Notes under the pieces: model-generated
Told to the model about the DNA's origin: nothing
Seen by the model: the letters and a program-made list of their open reading frames with translations, nothing else
Databases searched by the model: none
Program-made: the position numbers and the translations under genes
In this document: positions 33,578-42,633 of the stretch, in pieces
Position numbering within the stretch: the first letter of the stretch is position 1
Layout: every line of letters begins with the position of its first letter
Assembly: GCA_013360445.1 (NCBI GenBank)
Contig: JABWBP010000002.1
Location: 62,001 to 126,000, forward strand
DNA: 64,000 nt
From: Calditrichaceae bacterium
GTDB taxonomy: Bacteria > Calditrichota > Calditrichia > RBG-13-44-9 > J075
Direction: 5' to 3'

Positions 33578-35047
33578 TCATCCTGCCCCTGCCTCCTCCC
33601 CTTCCTCCCCGTTCCACTCCCCGGTCAGCCGGAAGGGCCAGTCGCCGCGGGGAAACTGGCTTTTCAAGCGCCCTTCATCCACTATCCCGTAGCCGATCAT
33701 ACAATTCTTGTATTTCACGATATATTGCCCGCTTTCTTGCGGAAAAATATCCAGGGGCTGGCGGTTGGCGAATTTCTCTAAGGTTGACAAATCCGGGAGT
33801 TCGACGACTCTTTTTCCGGCCAGGTGGCCGAAGAGATGGCAGCCCCCGGTGTTGAGCTTCGCGCCGTAGTCCATCGGGCGGGCCAGGGGCAGCCCGATCT
33901 GCAAGGGCGCGCCGTACACCGGGAAATCCAGGATATCTTTCCGGGTGAATACAATGTCCTTTTGCATCAGGTACACATAATCTTTGAAAACCGCTGCGGG
34001 GATTTCAAAAGTCTTGCAGAGGTAATCCAGGTATTTTTTGACCGGCGAGGTGCGGTAAGAGATGAAAGGAATATGGCTGATCTCCTTTTGCCGCTCCTGC
34101 CGCGGCGCTTTAGTGGAGCCGGTTTTACGCAGCTTGGCCACGTAAAATCCCTCGGTGATGCGATCGATGGGATAGAGGCGGATGGTTTTGGCCAGGTCCG
34201 GATGAAAGGGCTTGCCGTCAAAACCGTCCAGTCCCGGCCAGGTTTTGATCCCCGGCAGGGCGATCTCCTCCACCTCTAAGGGAAATTCATTCAGCGCGAA
34301 GTCGATGATTTCTTCATTCTCCACCGGCGTCAACGTGCAGGTGGAATAGACCAGCTCCCCGCCGGGTTTCAACGTTTTAACGGCGCTGATCAGCAAATTT
34401 TTTTGCGAATCCGCCAGCCGCTCGCAATGCGCGGGGGTCCACCAGCTTAAAATTTCCGGGTTTTTGTGCAAAGTCCCCAACCCGGAACAGGCCGGATCGA
34501 GCAGCACCTTGTCGAAGCACTCGAAAAACGTATTCCCGAACTGCTCTCCGTACCATTTATAGAGCAGGGTGTTGCACAGGCTCATCCGCTCGATGTTCTT
34601 GCCTAACGCCTTCAGGCGCTTGCGAACCACGTCGTTGGCTAAGATCACTCCCCGGTTTTCCATCATCGCGGCCATCAGGGTGGTTTTGGAGCCGGGGGCG
34701 GCGGACATATCCAGCACCCAATCCCCCGGCTGCGGATTCAGCACCAGGGCGGGAATCATGGAAGCGATGTCCTGCACGTAGATGTGCCCCAAAAAATGGG
34801 AGAGGCTGCGCCCGATGGGGTAGGGCTGGAAGGTCATCTGAAAAATATCCTCCCGCTCCTCCAGCGGTTTGAAGCGGAAGCCCTGCTCTAAAAACAACGC
34901 CTGCTGGTCTTTAATATCGCCCTTGAGGGGGTTGAAGCGGATAGTATGCGGCAGTTTGCGCCCGATCTGCTTGTAGAGCAGGCGGCTCTCCGCTCCTAAC
35001 AGCTTGTCGAATAAAACGGTTAATTCCTGGTGAACTTCGTATGCCAT
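33578..35047 (-). CDS. RNA (cytosine-5)-methyltransferase, RsmB/RsmF/NOL1-NOP2 family
   Basis: A 489-residue rRNA m5C methyltransferase. LDMSAAPGSKTT is the SAM-binding motif I; LLDPACSGLG contains the motif IV Cys (usually PPCSG or APCSG, here PACSG); YSTCTLTPVENE carries the catalytic motif VI Cys. A C-terminal domain of about 170 residues (GGCHLFGHLAGKRVVELP, YIVKYKNCMIGYG) resembles the PUA-like RNA-binding tail of RsmF. ATG at 35047 is selected: GGGAAG is upstream and the N-terminus fits; the 71 codons open before it read as non-coding. The last residues (WNGEEGEEAGAG) run into the repeat patch downstream, so the C-terminus may have been extended by it. Confidence 0.88.
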   Translation of the reverse strand: MAYEVHQELTVLFDKLLGAESRLLYKQIGRKLPHTIRFNPLKGDIKDQQALFLEQGFRFKPLEEREDIFQMTFQPYPIGRSLSHFLGHIYVQDIASMIPALVLNPQPGDWVLDMSAAPGSKTTLMAAMMENRGVILANDVVRKRLKALGKNIERMSLCNTLLYKWYGEQFGNTFFECFDKVLLDPACSGLGTLHKNPEILSWWTPAHCERLADSQKNLLISAVKTLKPGGELVYSTCTLTPVENEEIIDFALNEFPLEVEEIALPGIKTWPGLDGFDGKPFHPDLAKTIRLYPIDRITEGFYVAKLRKTGSTKAPRQERQKEISHIPFISYRTSPVKKYLDYLCKTFEIPAAVFKDYVYLMQKDIVFTRKDILDFPVYGAPLQIGLPLARPMDYGAKLNTGGCHLFGHLAGKRVVELPDLSTLEKFANRQPLDIFPQESGQYIVKYKNCMIGYGIVDEGRLKSQFPRGDWPFRLTGEWNGEEGEEAGAG

Positions 35048-35298
35048 CCCTACTTCCCGTCGTTTGTCAAGGCGGGCAATATAGGGGCTCCGGGGGAAAA
35101 AATAAACAGAAAATCCTGCCGGTTTCTCGGTTCGCCTGATCCGGTGATTGCAATCGCAGCGGGAAATTCCTACCTTGCGGGGGGCGATATTTATGAAGTT
35201 TGATAAAGTGATGAGGTTATTTCGGTAATGAAGCCTGCGACGCAAGGCGTTGCCATTCAATGCGCGGCGATCCCGGCCTTGCTCACAGGCGCGAGTAA

Positions 35299-36678
35299 AT
35301 GAAAATAGCCCCGCTAAAAAAGAATGACGTTCCCATGAACCTCCGCGAGCAAGCCTTTGCCATCTTCCACGCCGCCATCGACGCGGTTAAACCTGAAGCG
35401 TTGATTCGCCAGCATCTTACCCTGCAAGATGAACGGCTGTTTTTTCGCGGGCGGGAAATTCTCGATCTGCAAGCCTTCGAGCGCATTTACCTGGTTGGGG
35501 CGGGGAAAGCCTCCGCATTCATGGCCCGGGCGCTGGAAGCTTTGTTGGGCGAACGGATTTCCGGCGGGCTGGTGATCGTCAAATACGGCCATTCCGCACC
35601 CTGCCGGAGAATTACTATCCGGGAAGCGGGACACCCCCTGCCGGATGAAAACGGCCTGAACGCCGCGGAAGCGTTGCTGAGCCTAACAGGGCAGGCCGGG
35701 GGAAAAGATTTAGTCATTTGCCTGATCTCCGGGGGCGGATCGGCGCTGCTGGAAAAGTTGCCCGGTTCGGAGGCTCCCGGCGGCGGTATCACTCTGGAGG
35801 ATTTACAGGAGACCTTCCGGCGGCTGTTGGAATGCGGCGCGACCATCGAGGAGATGAACGCGCTGCGCAAGCACCTTTCCCTGGTCAAAGGCGGAAGATT
35901 GGCCGCGGCCATCGCCCCGGCGCGCTGCCTCACCCTGGCCATCTCCGACGTCATCGGCGATCCCCCGGAAACCATCGCCTCCGGCCCCACCGCGCCCGAT
36001 CCCACCACGTTTGCAGACGCCTGGGACGCCGTTCGCAAATATCAACTGGAAGACCGCCTGCCGGCCCCGGTGACCGGGTATCTTCAAAAAGGGCTGCGCG
36101 GGGAAGCGCCGGAAACCCTCAAGCCCGGCGACCCGGTTTTTGAAAAGGTCGAAAATATTATCCTGGGAAATAACCTGGCGGCGCTGAACGCGGCGCGGGA
36201 AGTTGCGGAATCCCTGGGATATCCCACCCTGATCCTCAGCAGCCGCATCCGCGGAGAGGCGCGGGAGGCCGCCCGGGTGATAGCCGCTATCGTGCAGGAA
36301 ATCCTCGCCGGCGGGCGTCCCCTGCCGCGGCCGGCGTGTTTGCTGTTCGGCGGGGAGACGACTGTAACCGTGCGCGGAGGCGGCAAGGGCGGGCGCAACC
36401 AGGAATTCGCACTGGCGGCGCTGAATGAGTTAAAAAGCATCCGCGCGCCCCATATTTTGCTGAGCTGCGGCAGCGACGGCGGCGATGGGCCGACCGACGC
36501 CGCGGGGGCGTTCATCGATCCGGAAATTTACCGCGCCGCCGAAGCGCTGGATTTAGATTCCCGGGCATATTTGCAGGATAACGACGCCTACCATTTTTTC
36601 GAGCAGGCCGGCGGCCTGGTCAAAACCGGCCCCACCGGAACCAATGTGATGGATATTGGGATCGCGCTGGTTCCCTGA
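35299..36678 (+). CDS. Glycerate 2-kinase (MOFRL/DUF4147 type)
   Basis: A 459-residue type II glycerate kinase. IYLVGAGKASAFMARALE and KYGHSAP are in the DUF4147 domain; VICLISGGGSALL is its glycine-rich nucleotide loop; ALRKHLSLVKGGRLA is the conserved Lys segment. The C-terminal MOFRL domain has CLLFGGETTVTVRGGGKGGRNQ and CGSDGGDGPTDAAGA. It phosphorylates D-glycerate to 2-phosphoglycerate in the cytosol, feeding glycolysis from serine, glyoxylate or sugar-acid breakdown. ATG could be 35299 or 35335 (codon 13, MNLREQAF), which fits family N-termini better. The 250-bp gap upstream shows no feature. Confidence 0.92.
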   Translation: MKIAPLKKNDVPMNLREQAFAIFHAAIDAVKPEALIRQHLTLQDERLFFRGREILDLQAFERIYLVGAGKASAFMARALEALLGERISGGLVIVKYGHSAPCRRITIREAGHPLPDENGLNAAEALLSLTGQAGGKDLVICLISGGGSALLEKLPGSEAPGGGITLEDLQETFRRLLECGATIEEMNALRKHLSLVKGGRLAAAIAPARCLTLAISDVIGDPPETIASGPTAPDPTTFADAWDAVRKYQLEDRLPAPVTGYLQKGLRGEAPETLKPGDPVFEKVENIILGNNLAALNAAREVAESLGYPTLILSSRIRGEAREAARVIAAIVQEILAGGRPLPRPACLLFGGETTVTVRGGGKGGRNQEFALAALNELKSIRAPHILLSCGSDGGDGPTDAAGAFIDPEIYRAAEALDLDSRAYLQDNDAYHFFEQAGGLVKTGPTGTNVMDIGIALVP

Positions 36679-36822
36679 GCCTTGCAATAAACCTGCCCCG
36701 TTCCAAATTTAAAAACCTGTTTATTTATAATTCCCTCGCCGTTAAATTGATTTGCCTTAAATTTTCGCACGAAGTTTCTTATATTTTGCGGAATGCCAGG
36801 AGGCTTTTGAGCAGTTTGAAAA

Positions 36823-37053
36823 GTGTTATGGTGTTTGAGTGTTTGAGTGTTTTATACCGGAAAAGGGTAATTTTGTAACACCGCACCGTGTATAAAACCC
36901 TTATTTTAAGCCATTTTTTGTAATATCAGAGTGTTACAAACCAATCCTTACGAGTATAGTGTTTTAGCAGTGTTCCGGGTGCAAAAATTGCGCTGTCGAG
37001 CAATCATAAACTGAAACACGATAACACCTGAACACTAAAACACCCGAACACCG
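36823..37053. repeat. AACACCTGAACACT inverted-repeat element upstream of valS
   Basis: GTGTTATGGTGTTTGAGTG and GTTTGAGTGTTT words (36823-36853) are mirrored by AACACCTGAACACTAAAACA and CCCGAACACC (37019-37053), enclosing about 160 AT-rich bases with GTGTTACAAACC / GGTAATTTTGTAACAC words. A sister element lies directly after valS (40370-40610). Confidence 0.65.
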
Positions 37054-37080
37054 CATTACCCGAAGCAAGGAGTTGTGACT

Positions 37081-40000
37081 GTGAAAGAAATACCCTCGGT
37101 GTACGATCCGGCGGCGATAGAGAAACCGATTTATCAACGCTGGCTGGAGAAAAAAGCGTTTGCCGCTTTTCCCGATGAGCGGGAAAACCGCTACGTGATT
37201 ATGATGCCCCTGCCCAACGTGACCGGCGCGCTGCACATGGGGCACGCCATGGATAACGTGATGCAGGATTTGCTGATCCGCTGGCGCCGCATGATGGGCG
37301 ACAATACCCTGTGGATGCCCGGCACCGACCACGCCGGCATCGCCACCCAGGCGGTGGTGGAAAAGCGTTTGTTCGAGTTAGAAGGCAAAACCCGCCAGGA
37401 CATCGGGCGGGAGGCGCTGGTGGAGCGCATCTGGGCCTGGAAAGACCAGTACCAGGCGCGGATCATCCAGCAGCAGCAGGCCATGGGCTGCTCCTGCGAC
37501 TGGGAGCGGCAGCGCTTCACCATGGACGCGGTGTGCGCCGCGGCGGTGCGGGAAACTTTTTTCCGCCTCTTCAAAGACGCCCTGATCTTCCGCGGCTACC
37601 GGCTGGTGAACTGGGACTGCAAGCTGCAAACCTCGGTCTCCGACGACGAGCTGGTGCACGAAACCGTGGCCGGGCATTTCTGGCACATCAAATACCCGGT
37701 GATCGGCCCCAAACCGGGCGAGCCGGAATTCGTGGCGGTGGCCACCACCCGCCCGGAAACCATGTTAGGCGATACCGCGGTGGCGGTGCACCCCCATCCG
37801 GAAACGGCGCTGGAGGCGGAAATCGCCAAACTCAAAGCGCGGATTAACGAAGCCTCCTCTAAAGATCGGGTTCTTTTGGCCGAAGAGTTGCGCCAGATCG
37901 AAGAGCGTAAAACCACCCACCTCCCCCTGCTGAAAAAATTAGTAGAAATGGCGAAAGAGGGCCGCAAGGTAATGCTGCCTCTTCAGGAACGCCCCATCCC
38001 CCTGATTTTAGACGAGTGGGCCAAACCGGAATTAGGCTCCGGCTGCGTGAAGATCACCCCGGCGCACGATTACAACGACTACGAAGTGTGGCAGCGCCAC
38101 AAAGACGAAATCGAGATCATCAATATCCTCAATCCCGACGGAACCCTGAACGATAACGCCGGGGAATACGCCGAGGAAGACCGCTTTTACGCCCGGGAGC
38201 GGGTGGTGGCAGACCTGGAAACCCGCGGCCTGTTGCAAGCGGTGGAGAACCGCGAAATCGAAGTGGGGCATTCGGACCGCTCCAAAACCCCGGTGGAACC
38301 CTACCTCTCCCGGCAGTGGTTCGTGCGCATGGGCGACGTGGAAGGCGCCCGGGTAGGCCCTGAAGGGGCAAGCGGCATTGTGATGGGTCGCGGAACCGCG
38401 AAAGAATTCCGCGCCGGGGGGCTGGCGCAGGCGGCCATGGATGCGGTAAATCCCGAATGGAAATCGCCCTCCGGCAGGAACCTGACCTTTTACCCCGACC
38501 CGGTGCGCTATCGCAACACCTATTACAACTGGCTGGCGGAAAAGCGCGACTGGTGCATCAGCCGGCAGTTGTGGTGGGGGCATCGCATTCCCATCTGGCA
38601 CGGAACCGTGAAGACCGCGGATCTGCCGCGGGCGCTGGAGGTTTTGGCCGGTTTTCCGGAAGATCAAATCTGGGCCTGGATAGTGGGGACTGAAGATCAA
38701 ATTTTTACCCTCGGCGAAGCCCGCAACCTTTCTCCTGCAGCCGCCGGGAGAGAGAGTTTCGAGGTGCAGGCGTGCATCCGCTACGAAGAGGGAGAGGCAA
38801 AATATGCCGCGCAGTTGGAATCCCTGGGGCTGTACCAGGACCCCGACGTGCTGGATACCTGGTTCAGCAGCGCCATCTGGCCGCACTCCACCCTGGGCTG
38901 GCCGGACCCGGAAAACGCGCAGGTCGATCCCGGCCAATCGCCCACCGGCAGCATAAATGGCAAACCGGATGCGCTTTCCTATTATTATCCCGGCTCCTGC
39001 CTGGTCACCGGGCGGGATATTATCACCCTCTGGGTGGCGCGGATGCAGCTTACCGGCCTCTACAACCTCGGCGACGTGCCCTTTACCGACTGTTTCATCC
39101 ACGCCACTATTTTGGACGGCAAGGGGGAGCGGATGAGCAAATCCAAAGGCAACGGCATCGACCCGGTGGATATCATCGAGCTTTACGGCGCCGACGCCCT
39201 GCGCTACGTGCTCTGCGACATGCAAACCGGCACCCAGGACATCCGCCTGCCGGTGCAGGCCATCTCCCCGTTCACCGGCGAAAAGGTCGATCTTGCCGTC
39301 GCGAAGCACGGGCGCACCATTTTTACCTACATCGATCCCCAAACCGGGGAGGAGTTCGACGTGCTGGGAACCATGCCGGACATTCCCGCGGCCAAGATCA
39401 TCAGCGACCGCTTCGAGATCGGAAAGAACTTCTGCAACAAGCTCTGGAACGCGGCGCGTTTCGCCATGCACAATTTGAACCAGCAGGCATTTCGCCCCCT
39501 CACATTGGAGGACCTGGCCGTGGAAGACCGCTGGATTCTCTCCCGGCTCTCCAAAGCCATCGCCGGGGTGACCGCCCAGTTAGGGGTTTACAATCCCTCC
39601 GCGGCCATCAACGCCGCGCGGGATTTCTTCTGGGGGGAATTCTGCGACTGGTACCTGGAGATGATCAAGCCGCGCATGAGCGACCCCGCAAGCGGATTTA
39701 TCGCCCGCCAGGTGCTGGCCACGGTGCTGGATCAGGCGCTGCGCTTGTTTCATCCCTTCATTCCCTTCATTACCGAGGCGATTTGGGAGCTGCTCAACGA
39801 CCGCGCCCCGGCGCGGGGCATTTCCGAAGCCCTGCCGGTTTCCGGCCTGTTGATCCTCGCTTCCTGGCCCCGGCCGCGTTCCGAATGGGAAAATTCCGCC
39901 CTGGAGGGTGAAATCGAGCTGATGCAAGAAGTGGTGCGCAAGATTCGCGACGTGCGCAACAAATACACCGTGCCCCATTCCAAAAAAGTGGCGGTGCAGC

Positions 40001-40365
40001 TGAAAGCCAACGGGCAGGACGCGGCGGCGCTGCAAAAGATGATTCCCCACATCCAGAAGATGGCCGCGGTTTCCACGGTAGCCATCTCCGCTGCCGCCGC
40101 CCGCCCGAAGCTCTCCGCAGTGCAGGTGTTAGGCGATATCGAAATCTACGTGGAAGGGGTGCTGGACCGCGATAAAGAGTTGAAGCGGTTGCAAGACCAG
40201 CGCGACAACCTGGTCAAAGGCATTGCTTCGCTGGAGCAGAAACTGCAAAATCCCAACTTTGCCAACCGCGCCCCCGCGGAGGTGGTGGAAAGCAAGCGCC
40301 AGCAATTGCGCGACTGGCAAACCCAGCTTAATTTGATCGAAGAAAACATAAAAGCCCTGGATTAA
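37081..40365 (+). CDS. valS: Valyl-tRNA synthetase
   Basis: A class Ia synthetase of 1094 residues charging tRNA-Val. NVTGALHMGHAMD is the HIGH motif; TTRPETMLGDTAVAVHP belongs to the editing domain; GERMSKSKGNG is the KMSKS motif; a C-terminal coiled coil (ELKRLQDQRDNLVKGIASLEQ) is typical. It is over 100 residues longer than E. coli ValS. Extra material includes a segment around nt 39262-39395 (ISPFTGEKVDLAV ... IDPQTGEEFDVLG) that looks like a degenerate zinc-ribbon insert without cysteines. GTG at 37081 is preferred to GTG 37075, since AAGGAG (37067-37072) is then 8 bases away. ilvE follows after an interposed repeat. Confidence 0.95.
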   Translation: MKEIPSVYDPAAIEKPIYQRWLEKKAFAAFPDERENRYVIMMPLPNVTGALHMGHAMDNVMQDLLIRWRRMMGDNTLWMPGTDHAGIATQAVVEKRLFELEGKTRQDIGREALVERIWAWKDQYQARIIQQQQAMGCSCDWERQRFTMDAVCAAAVRETFFRLFKDALIFRGYRLVNWDCKLQTSVSDDELVHETVAGHFWHIKYPVIGPKPGEPEFVAVATTRPETMLGDTAVAVHPHPETALEAEIAKLKARINEASSKDRVLLAEELRQIEERKTTHLPLLKKLVEMAKEGRKVMLPLQERPIPLILDEWAKPELGSGCVKITPAHDYNDYEVWQRHKDEIEIINILNPDGTLNDNAGEYAEEDRFYARERVVADLETRGLLQAVENREIEVGHSDRSKTPVEPYLSRQWFVRMGDVEGARVGPEGASGIVMGRGTAKEFRAGGLAQAAMDAVNPEWKSPSGRNLTFYPDPVRYRNTYYNWLAEKRDWCISRQLWWGHRIPIWHGTVKTADLPRALEVLAGFPEDQIWAWIVGTEDQIFTLGEARNLSPAAAGRESFEVQACIRYEEGEAKYAAQLESLGLYQDPDVLDTWFSSAIWPHSTLGWPDPENAQVDPGQSPTGSINGKPDALSYYYPGSCLVTGRDIITLWVARMQLTGLYNLGDVPFTDCFIHATILDGKGERMSKSKGNGIDPVDIIELYGADALRYVLCDMQTGTQDIRLPVQAISPFTGEKVDLAVAKHGRTIFTYIDPQTGEEFDVLGTMPDIPAAKIISDRFEIGKNFCNKLWNAARFAMHNLNQQAFRPLTLEDLAVEDRWILSRLSKAIAGVTAQLGVYNPSAAINAARDFFWGEFCDWYLEMIKPRMSDPASGFIARQVLATVLDQALRLFHPFIPFITEAIWELLNDRAPARGISEALPVSGLLILASWPRPRSEWENSALEGEIELMQEVVRKIRDVRNKYTVPHSKKVAVQLKANGQDAAALQKMIPHIQKMAAVSTVAISAAAARPKLSAVQVLGDIEIYVEGVLDRDKELKRLQDQRDNLVKGIASLEQKLQNPNFANRAPAEVVESKRQQLRDWQTQLNLIEENIKALD

Positions 40366-40369
40366 GCCG

Positions 40370-40610
40370 GTGTTCAGGTGTTTAAGTGTTCGGGTGTTTG
40401 CGTATTGATAAGCCCTTTCTTTGCACACGAATACTTAGCACTCGAGTTACTATTCAGCCACAGAGATCCCAGAGAAAGAATTTTGGGTATCCACCACTTC
40501 GTGGAGAGCATGTAGAACCGTTATCCCTGTTTATGGAACATTTTTTTCTACAGAGCGGGTTTGAACTGTACGCACTCGAACACCTGAACACTATAAAACT
40601 TGAACACCCA
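40370..40610. repeat. Inverted-repeat element downstream of valS with nested CCACAGAG copy 2
   Basis: GTGTTCAGGTGTTTAAGTG and TTCGGGTGTTTG (40370-40400) are mirrored by CGAACACCTGAACACTATAA and AACTTGAACACCC (40577-40609). Inside, 40444-40555 repeats the CCACAGAG element of 24.9 kb: GTTACTATTCAGCCACAGAG, then GGGTATCCACCACTTCGTGG and AGAGCATGTAGA. The right arm of the nested copy is eroded. Confidence 0.7.
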
Positions 40611-40630
40611 AAATAACGTCAGGAGAACCT

Positions 40631-41656
40631 ATGGCTGCCAAACGAGATTTCAGCAATTTGACTTTTTCGCTTTATAAGAACGCCCAGGAGATGAAAATGT
40701 ACGAAAGCTATTACCGGGGCGGCGCCTGGGACAAAGGCAAGACGGTTCCGTTTCATAATCTCGAACTGTCGCCGGCCGCCAACATCTTGAACTACGGCCA
40801 GGGGATCTTCGAGGGGATGAAGGCCTACCGCAGCGTCAGGGGAAACATTGTGATGTTCCGCCCGGAGGAAAACGCCCAACGCTTTGCCCGCAGTTGCCGG
40901 AAAATGGCCATTCCCGAGGTGCCGGTGGATAAATTCATGGATGCGGTGCGCCAGGTGGTGCTGCAAAACGAAGAATTCATTCCTGACAGCGACGACGGCA
41001 AGTACAGCATGTATCTCCGCCCGGTGTGCATCGGCACCGAGCCGCTGTTAGGCGTGCGGGCTTCCAAAGAGTATTTATTCTATATTTTCGCCAGCCCGGT
41101 AGGCCCCTATTTCGATAAGGTGGGGATCGTCAGCCTCTGGGTGACCGACGTGCACCGCGCCGCCGCTCACGGCACCGGGGATGCGAAAGCAGTGTGCAAT
41201 TACGCCGTCACCATGCGCCCCAAAATCGAAGCGCAGGTGCGCGGATTCGACGAAGCGTTGTACCTGGATACGGTGCACAATAAGTTTGTAGAAGAAGCCG
41301 GGGCGGCGAATTTCTTCGCCCTGATGGAAGACGAAACCCTGGTTACCCCCAACTTAGGCATCATCCTGCCCGGCATCACCCGGGAATCCATTATCCGGTT
41401 AGCGCGGGAAGTTTTTGCCATGAAAGTGGTCGAGAGAGAGCTCAGCGTGGAAGAAGTGTGCAGCGGGGCTAAGGAATGTTTCCTGTGCGGCACCGGCGCG
41501 ACCATTACCTCGGTGCGGGAGATCAATTGGCAAGATAAAACCTATAACGTGAACAAAAACGACTATCAATTAGCCCATAAATTATACGACCTGCTGATCG
41601 GTATCCAGTTAGAGCGGGAAAAGGATCCTTTCGGATGGGTGACAAAGCTGGATTAA
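40631..41656 (+). CDS. ilvE: Branched-chain amino acid aminotransferase
   Basis: A 341-residue class IV PLP aminotransferase: YGQGIFEGMKAYRSVRGNIVMFRP, YLRPVCIGTEPLLGV, the PLP-lysine region GTGDAKAVCNYAVTM, VEEAGAANFFALM and CGTGATITSV are typical of the long (BCAT-like) IlvE type. Quoted stretches are shortened: YGQGIFEGMKAY holds the substrate Tyr/Gly loop. It interconverts valine, leucine and isoleucine with their keto acids using glutamate; in a peptide-degrading organism it also starts their catabolism. AGGAGA lies 4 bases before ATG. Being downstream of valS links two valine functions, although a repeat separates them. Confidence 0.93.
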   Translation: MAAKRDFSNLTFSLYKNAQEMKMYESYYRGGAWDKGKTVPFHNLELSPAANILNYGQGIFEGMKAYRSVRGNIVMFRPEENAQRFARSCRKMAIPEVPVDKFMDAVRQVVLQNEEFIPDSDDGKYSMYLRPVCIGTEPLLGVRASKEYLFYIFASPVGPYFDKVGIVSLWVTDVHRAAAHGTGDAKAVCNYAVTMRPKIEAQVRGFDEALYLDTVHNKFVEEAGAANFFALMEDETLVTPNLGIILPGITRESIIRLAREVFAMKVVERELSVEEVCSGAKECFLCGTGATITSVREINWQDKTYNVNKNDYQLAHKLYDLLIGIQLEREKDPFGWVTKLD

Positions 41657-41795
41657 GCGGAGCGCATAGCGCATGGGGCATGGCGCATAGCGCAGAGAGC
41701 ATAGTACAAAGAAAGCCTATCTCTAAGGAGAACAGAATATCTTTACACTATGCGCCATGCGCTCTGCGCTTTGCGCCATGTTCTTTGCGCCAAAG
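41657..41795. repeat. GCGCATAGCGCATGG inverted repeat
   Basis: Left half AGCGCATAGCGCATGGGGCA followed by TGGCGCATAGCGCAGAGAGC; right half CTATGCGCCATGCGCTCTGC and GCTTTGCGCCATG. A perfect 13-bp pair is GCATGGCGCATAG (41678-41690) with CTATGCGCCATGC (41748-41760). Related words lie at 26910. Confidence 0.7.
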
Positions 41796-41806
41796 CGTTT
41801 TGTAGA

Positions 41807-41835
41807 TTGATTTTACGAGCGGGATTCCCTATATT
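41807..41835 (+). promoter_or_regulatory. Promoter of the tandem barrel genes
   Basis: TTGATT (41807-41812), 17-base spacer, TATATT (41830-41835), 29 bases before the start codon. The gene also has a near-perfect ribosome site (GGAGGTGAT), implying high expression. Confidence 0.6.
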
Positions 41836-41864
41836 CCACCCGAAGCATAGGCTATGGAGGTGAT

Positions 41865-42527
41865 ATGAGTCGGACTTTTTGTCTGCTGGTGATCGGAATC
41901 TTCCTGATGCAAATTCCCCAGGCTTTGAACGCGCAGCGGAAACTGGAAAATTTCATGGAATTCAAGATCGGTGAATTGGACCCGGAAGATACCGACAGCG
42001 GAAATATCTTCGGAATTGCCATTGGCACCGGGATCGATGACCGGCTCTATGGCGGTTTTGAAATGAATTATTTCAGAACCAATTATACCCAGTCAACCGA
42101 AGTTGTAGATAGCGTAAGCGGCGGCAGCGTTGTCAGCACCGAAAGAGTGCAACTGGATTATACCACCACCTATATTGCCCTGTTCGGCTCCCTTTACTAT
42201 GAACTGCGGTTGGGCACCAACAGTCCTTTTTATTACCGGGCTTCGGCGTCGGTGGGATGGGAATTCATCTGGAACAAAGAACAAAATTTTCAGGCCGGGG
42301 TTTCCCGGACCCGCAATTTCAACGCGCCCGGATTTAAACTTTCCACCGGCATCGGCATCCGAATCAGCAGCACCGGCATCCTGTTCGGCGATATTCTCTA
42401 TAACGGGGTAACTGCTAAAAACAGCACCGGCACCACGGAGGAAGGGCTGCCTGTCTTTCAGAAAATCAATCTCTCCGGATTAGGCTTCTGGGTGGGAATT
42501 AACCTTTACAGGTTCACATTTTTTTGA
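41865..42527 (+). CDS. Small outer-membrane beta-barrel protein, paralogue A
   Basis: A 220-residue exported protein: signal peptide residues 1-24 (cleavage near LNAQ), then about eight amphipathic beta-strands (FMEFKIGELDPED, LYGGFEMNYFRTNY, IALFGSLYYELRLG, FYYRASASVGWEFIWN, FKLSTGIGIRISSTGILFGDI) and a final strand ending in Phe-Phe. It reads as an 8-strand OmpW/OmpA-size barrel. The next gene encodes a paralogue sharing the ELDP/QLDP start, the IDDRL motif, the 'SVSGGSVVSTERVQLDY' loop and the GLPVFQKINLSG end. Function is unknown. Confidence 0.75.
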   Translation: MSRTFCLLVIGIFLMQIPQALNAQRKLENFMEFKIGELDPEDTDSGNIFGIAIGTGIDDRLYGGFEMNYFRTNYTQSTEVVDSVSGGSVVSTERVQLDYTTTYIALFGSLYYELRLGTNSPFYYRASASVGWEFIWNKEQNFQAGVSRTRNFNAPGFKLSTGIGIRISSTGILFGDILYNGVTAKNSTGTTEEGLPVFQKINLSGLGFWVGINLYRFTFF

Positions 42528-42633
42528 TCCGCGGGACATTAGCTGCTCTTAACCGGGAATTCCCGGTCGAGCGCCTTGCGCTTTTCAGGAAGATTTTTTC
42601 ATCATATAGAAACCGATTGGATGGTTGTCGCGG

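Noticed and set aside
36854-37080. T-box or other tRNA-sensing leader upstream of valS
   Set aside because: No T-box (UGGN) antiterminator or terminator hairpin was found; the region is a repeat element, and T-boxes are rare outside Firmicutes and Actinobacteria.
38032-39471. 479-codon minus-strand open frame inside valS
   Set aside because: Shadow of a GC-rich conserved gene; no domain, no ribosome site, and valS motifs cover the region.
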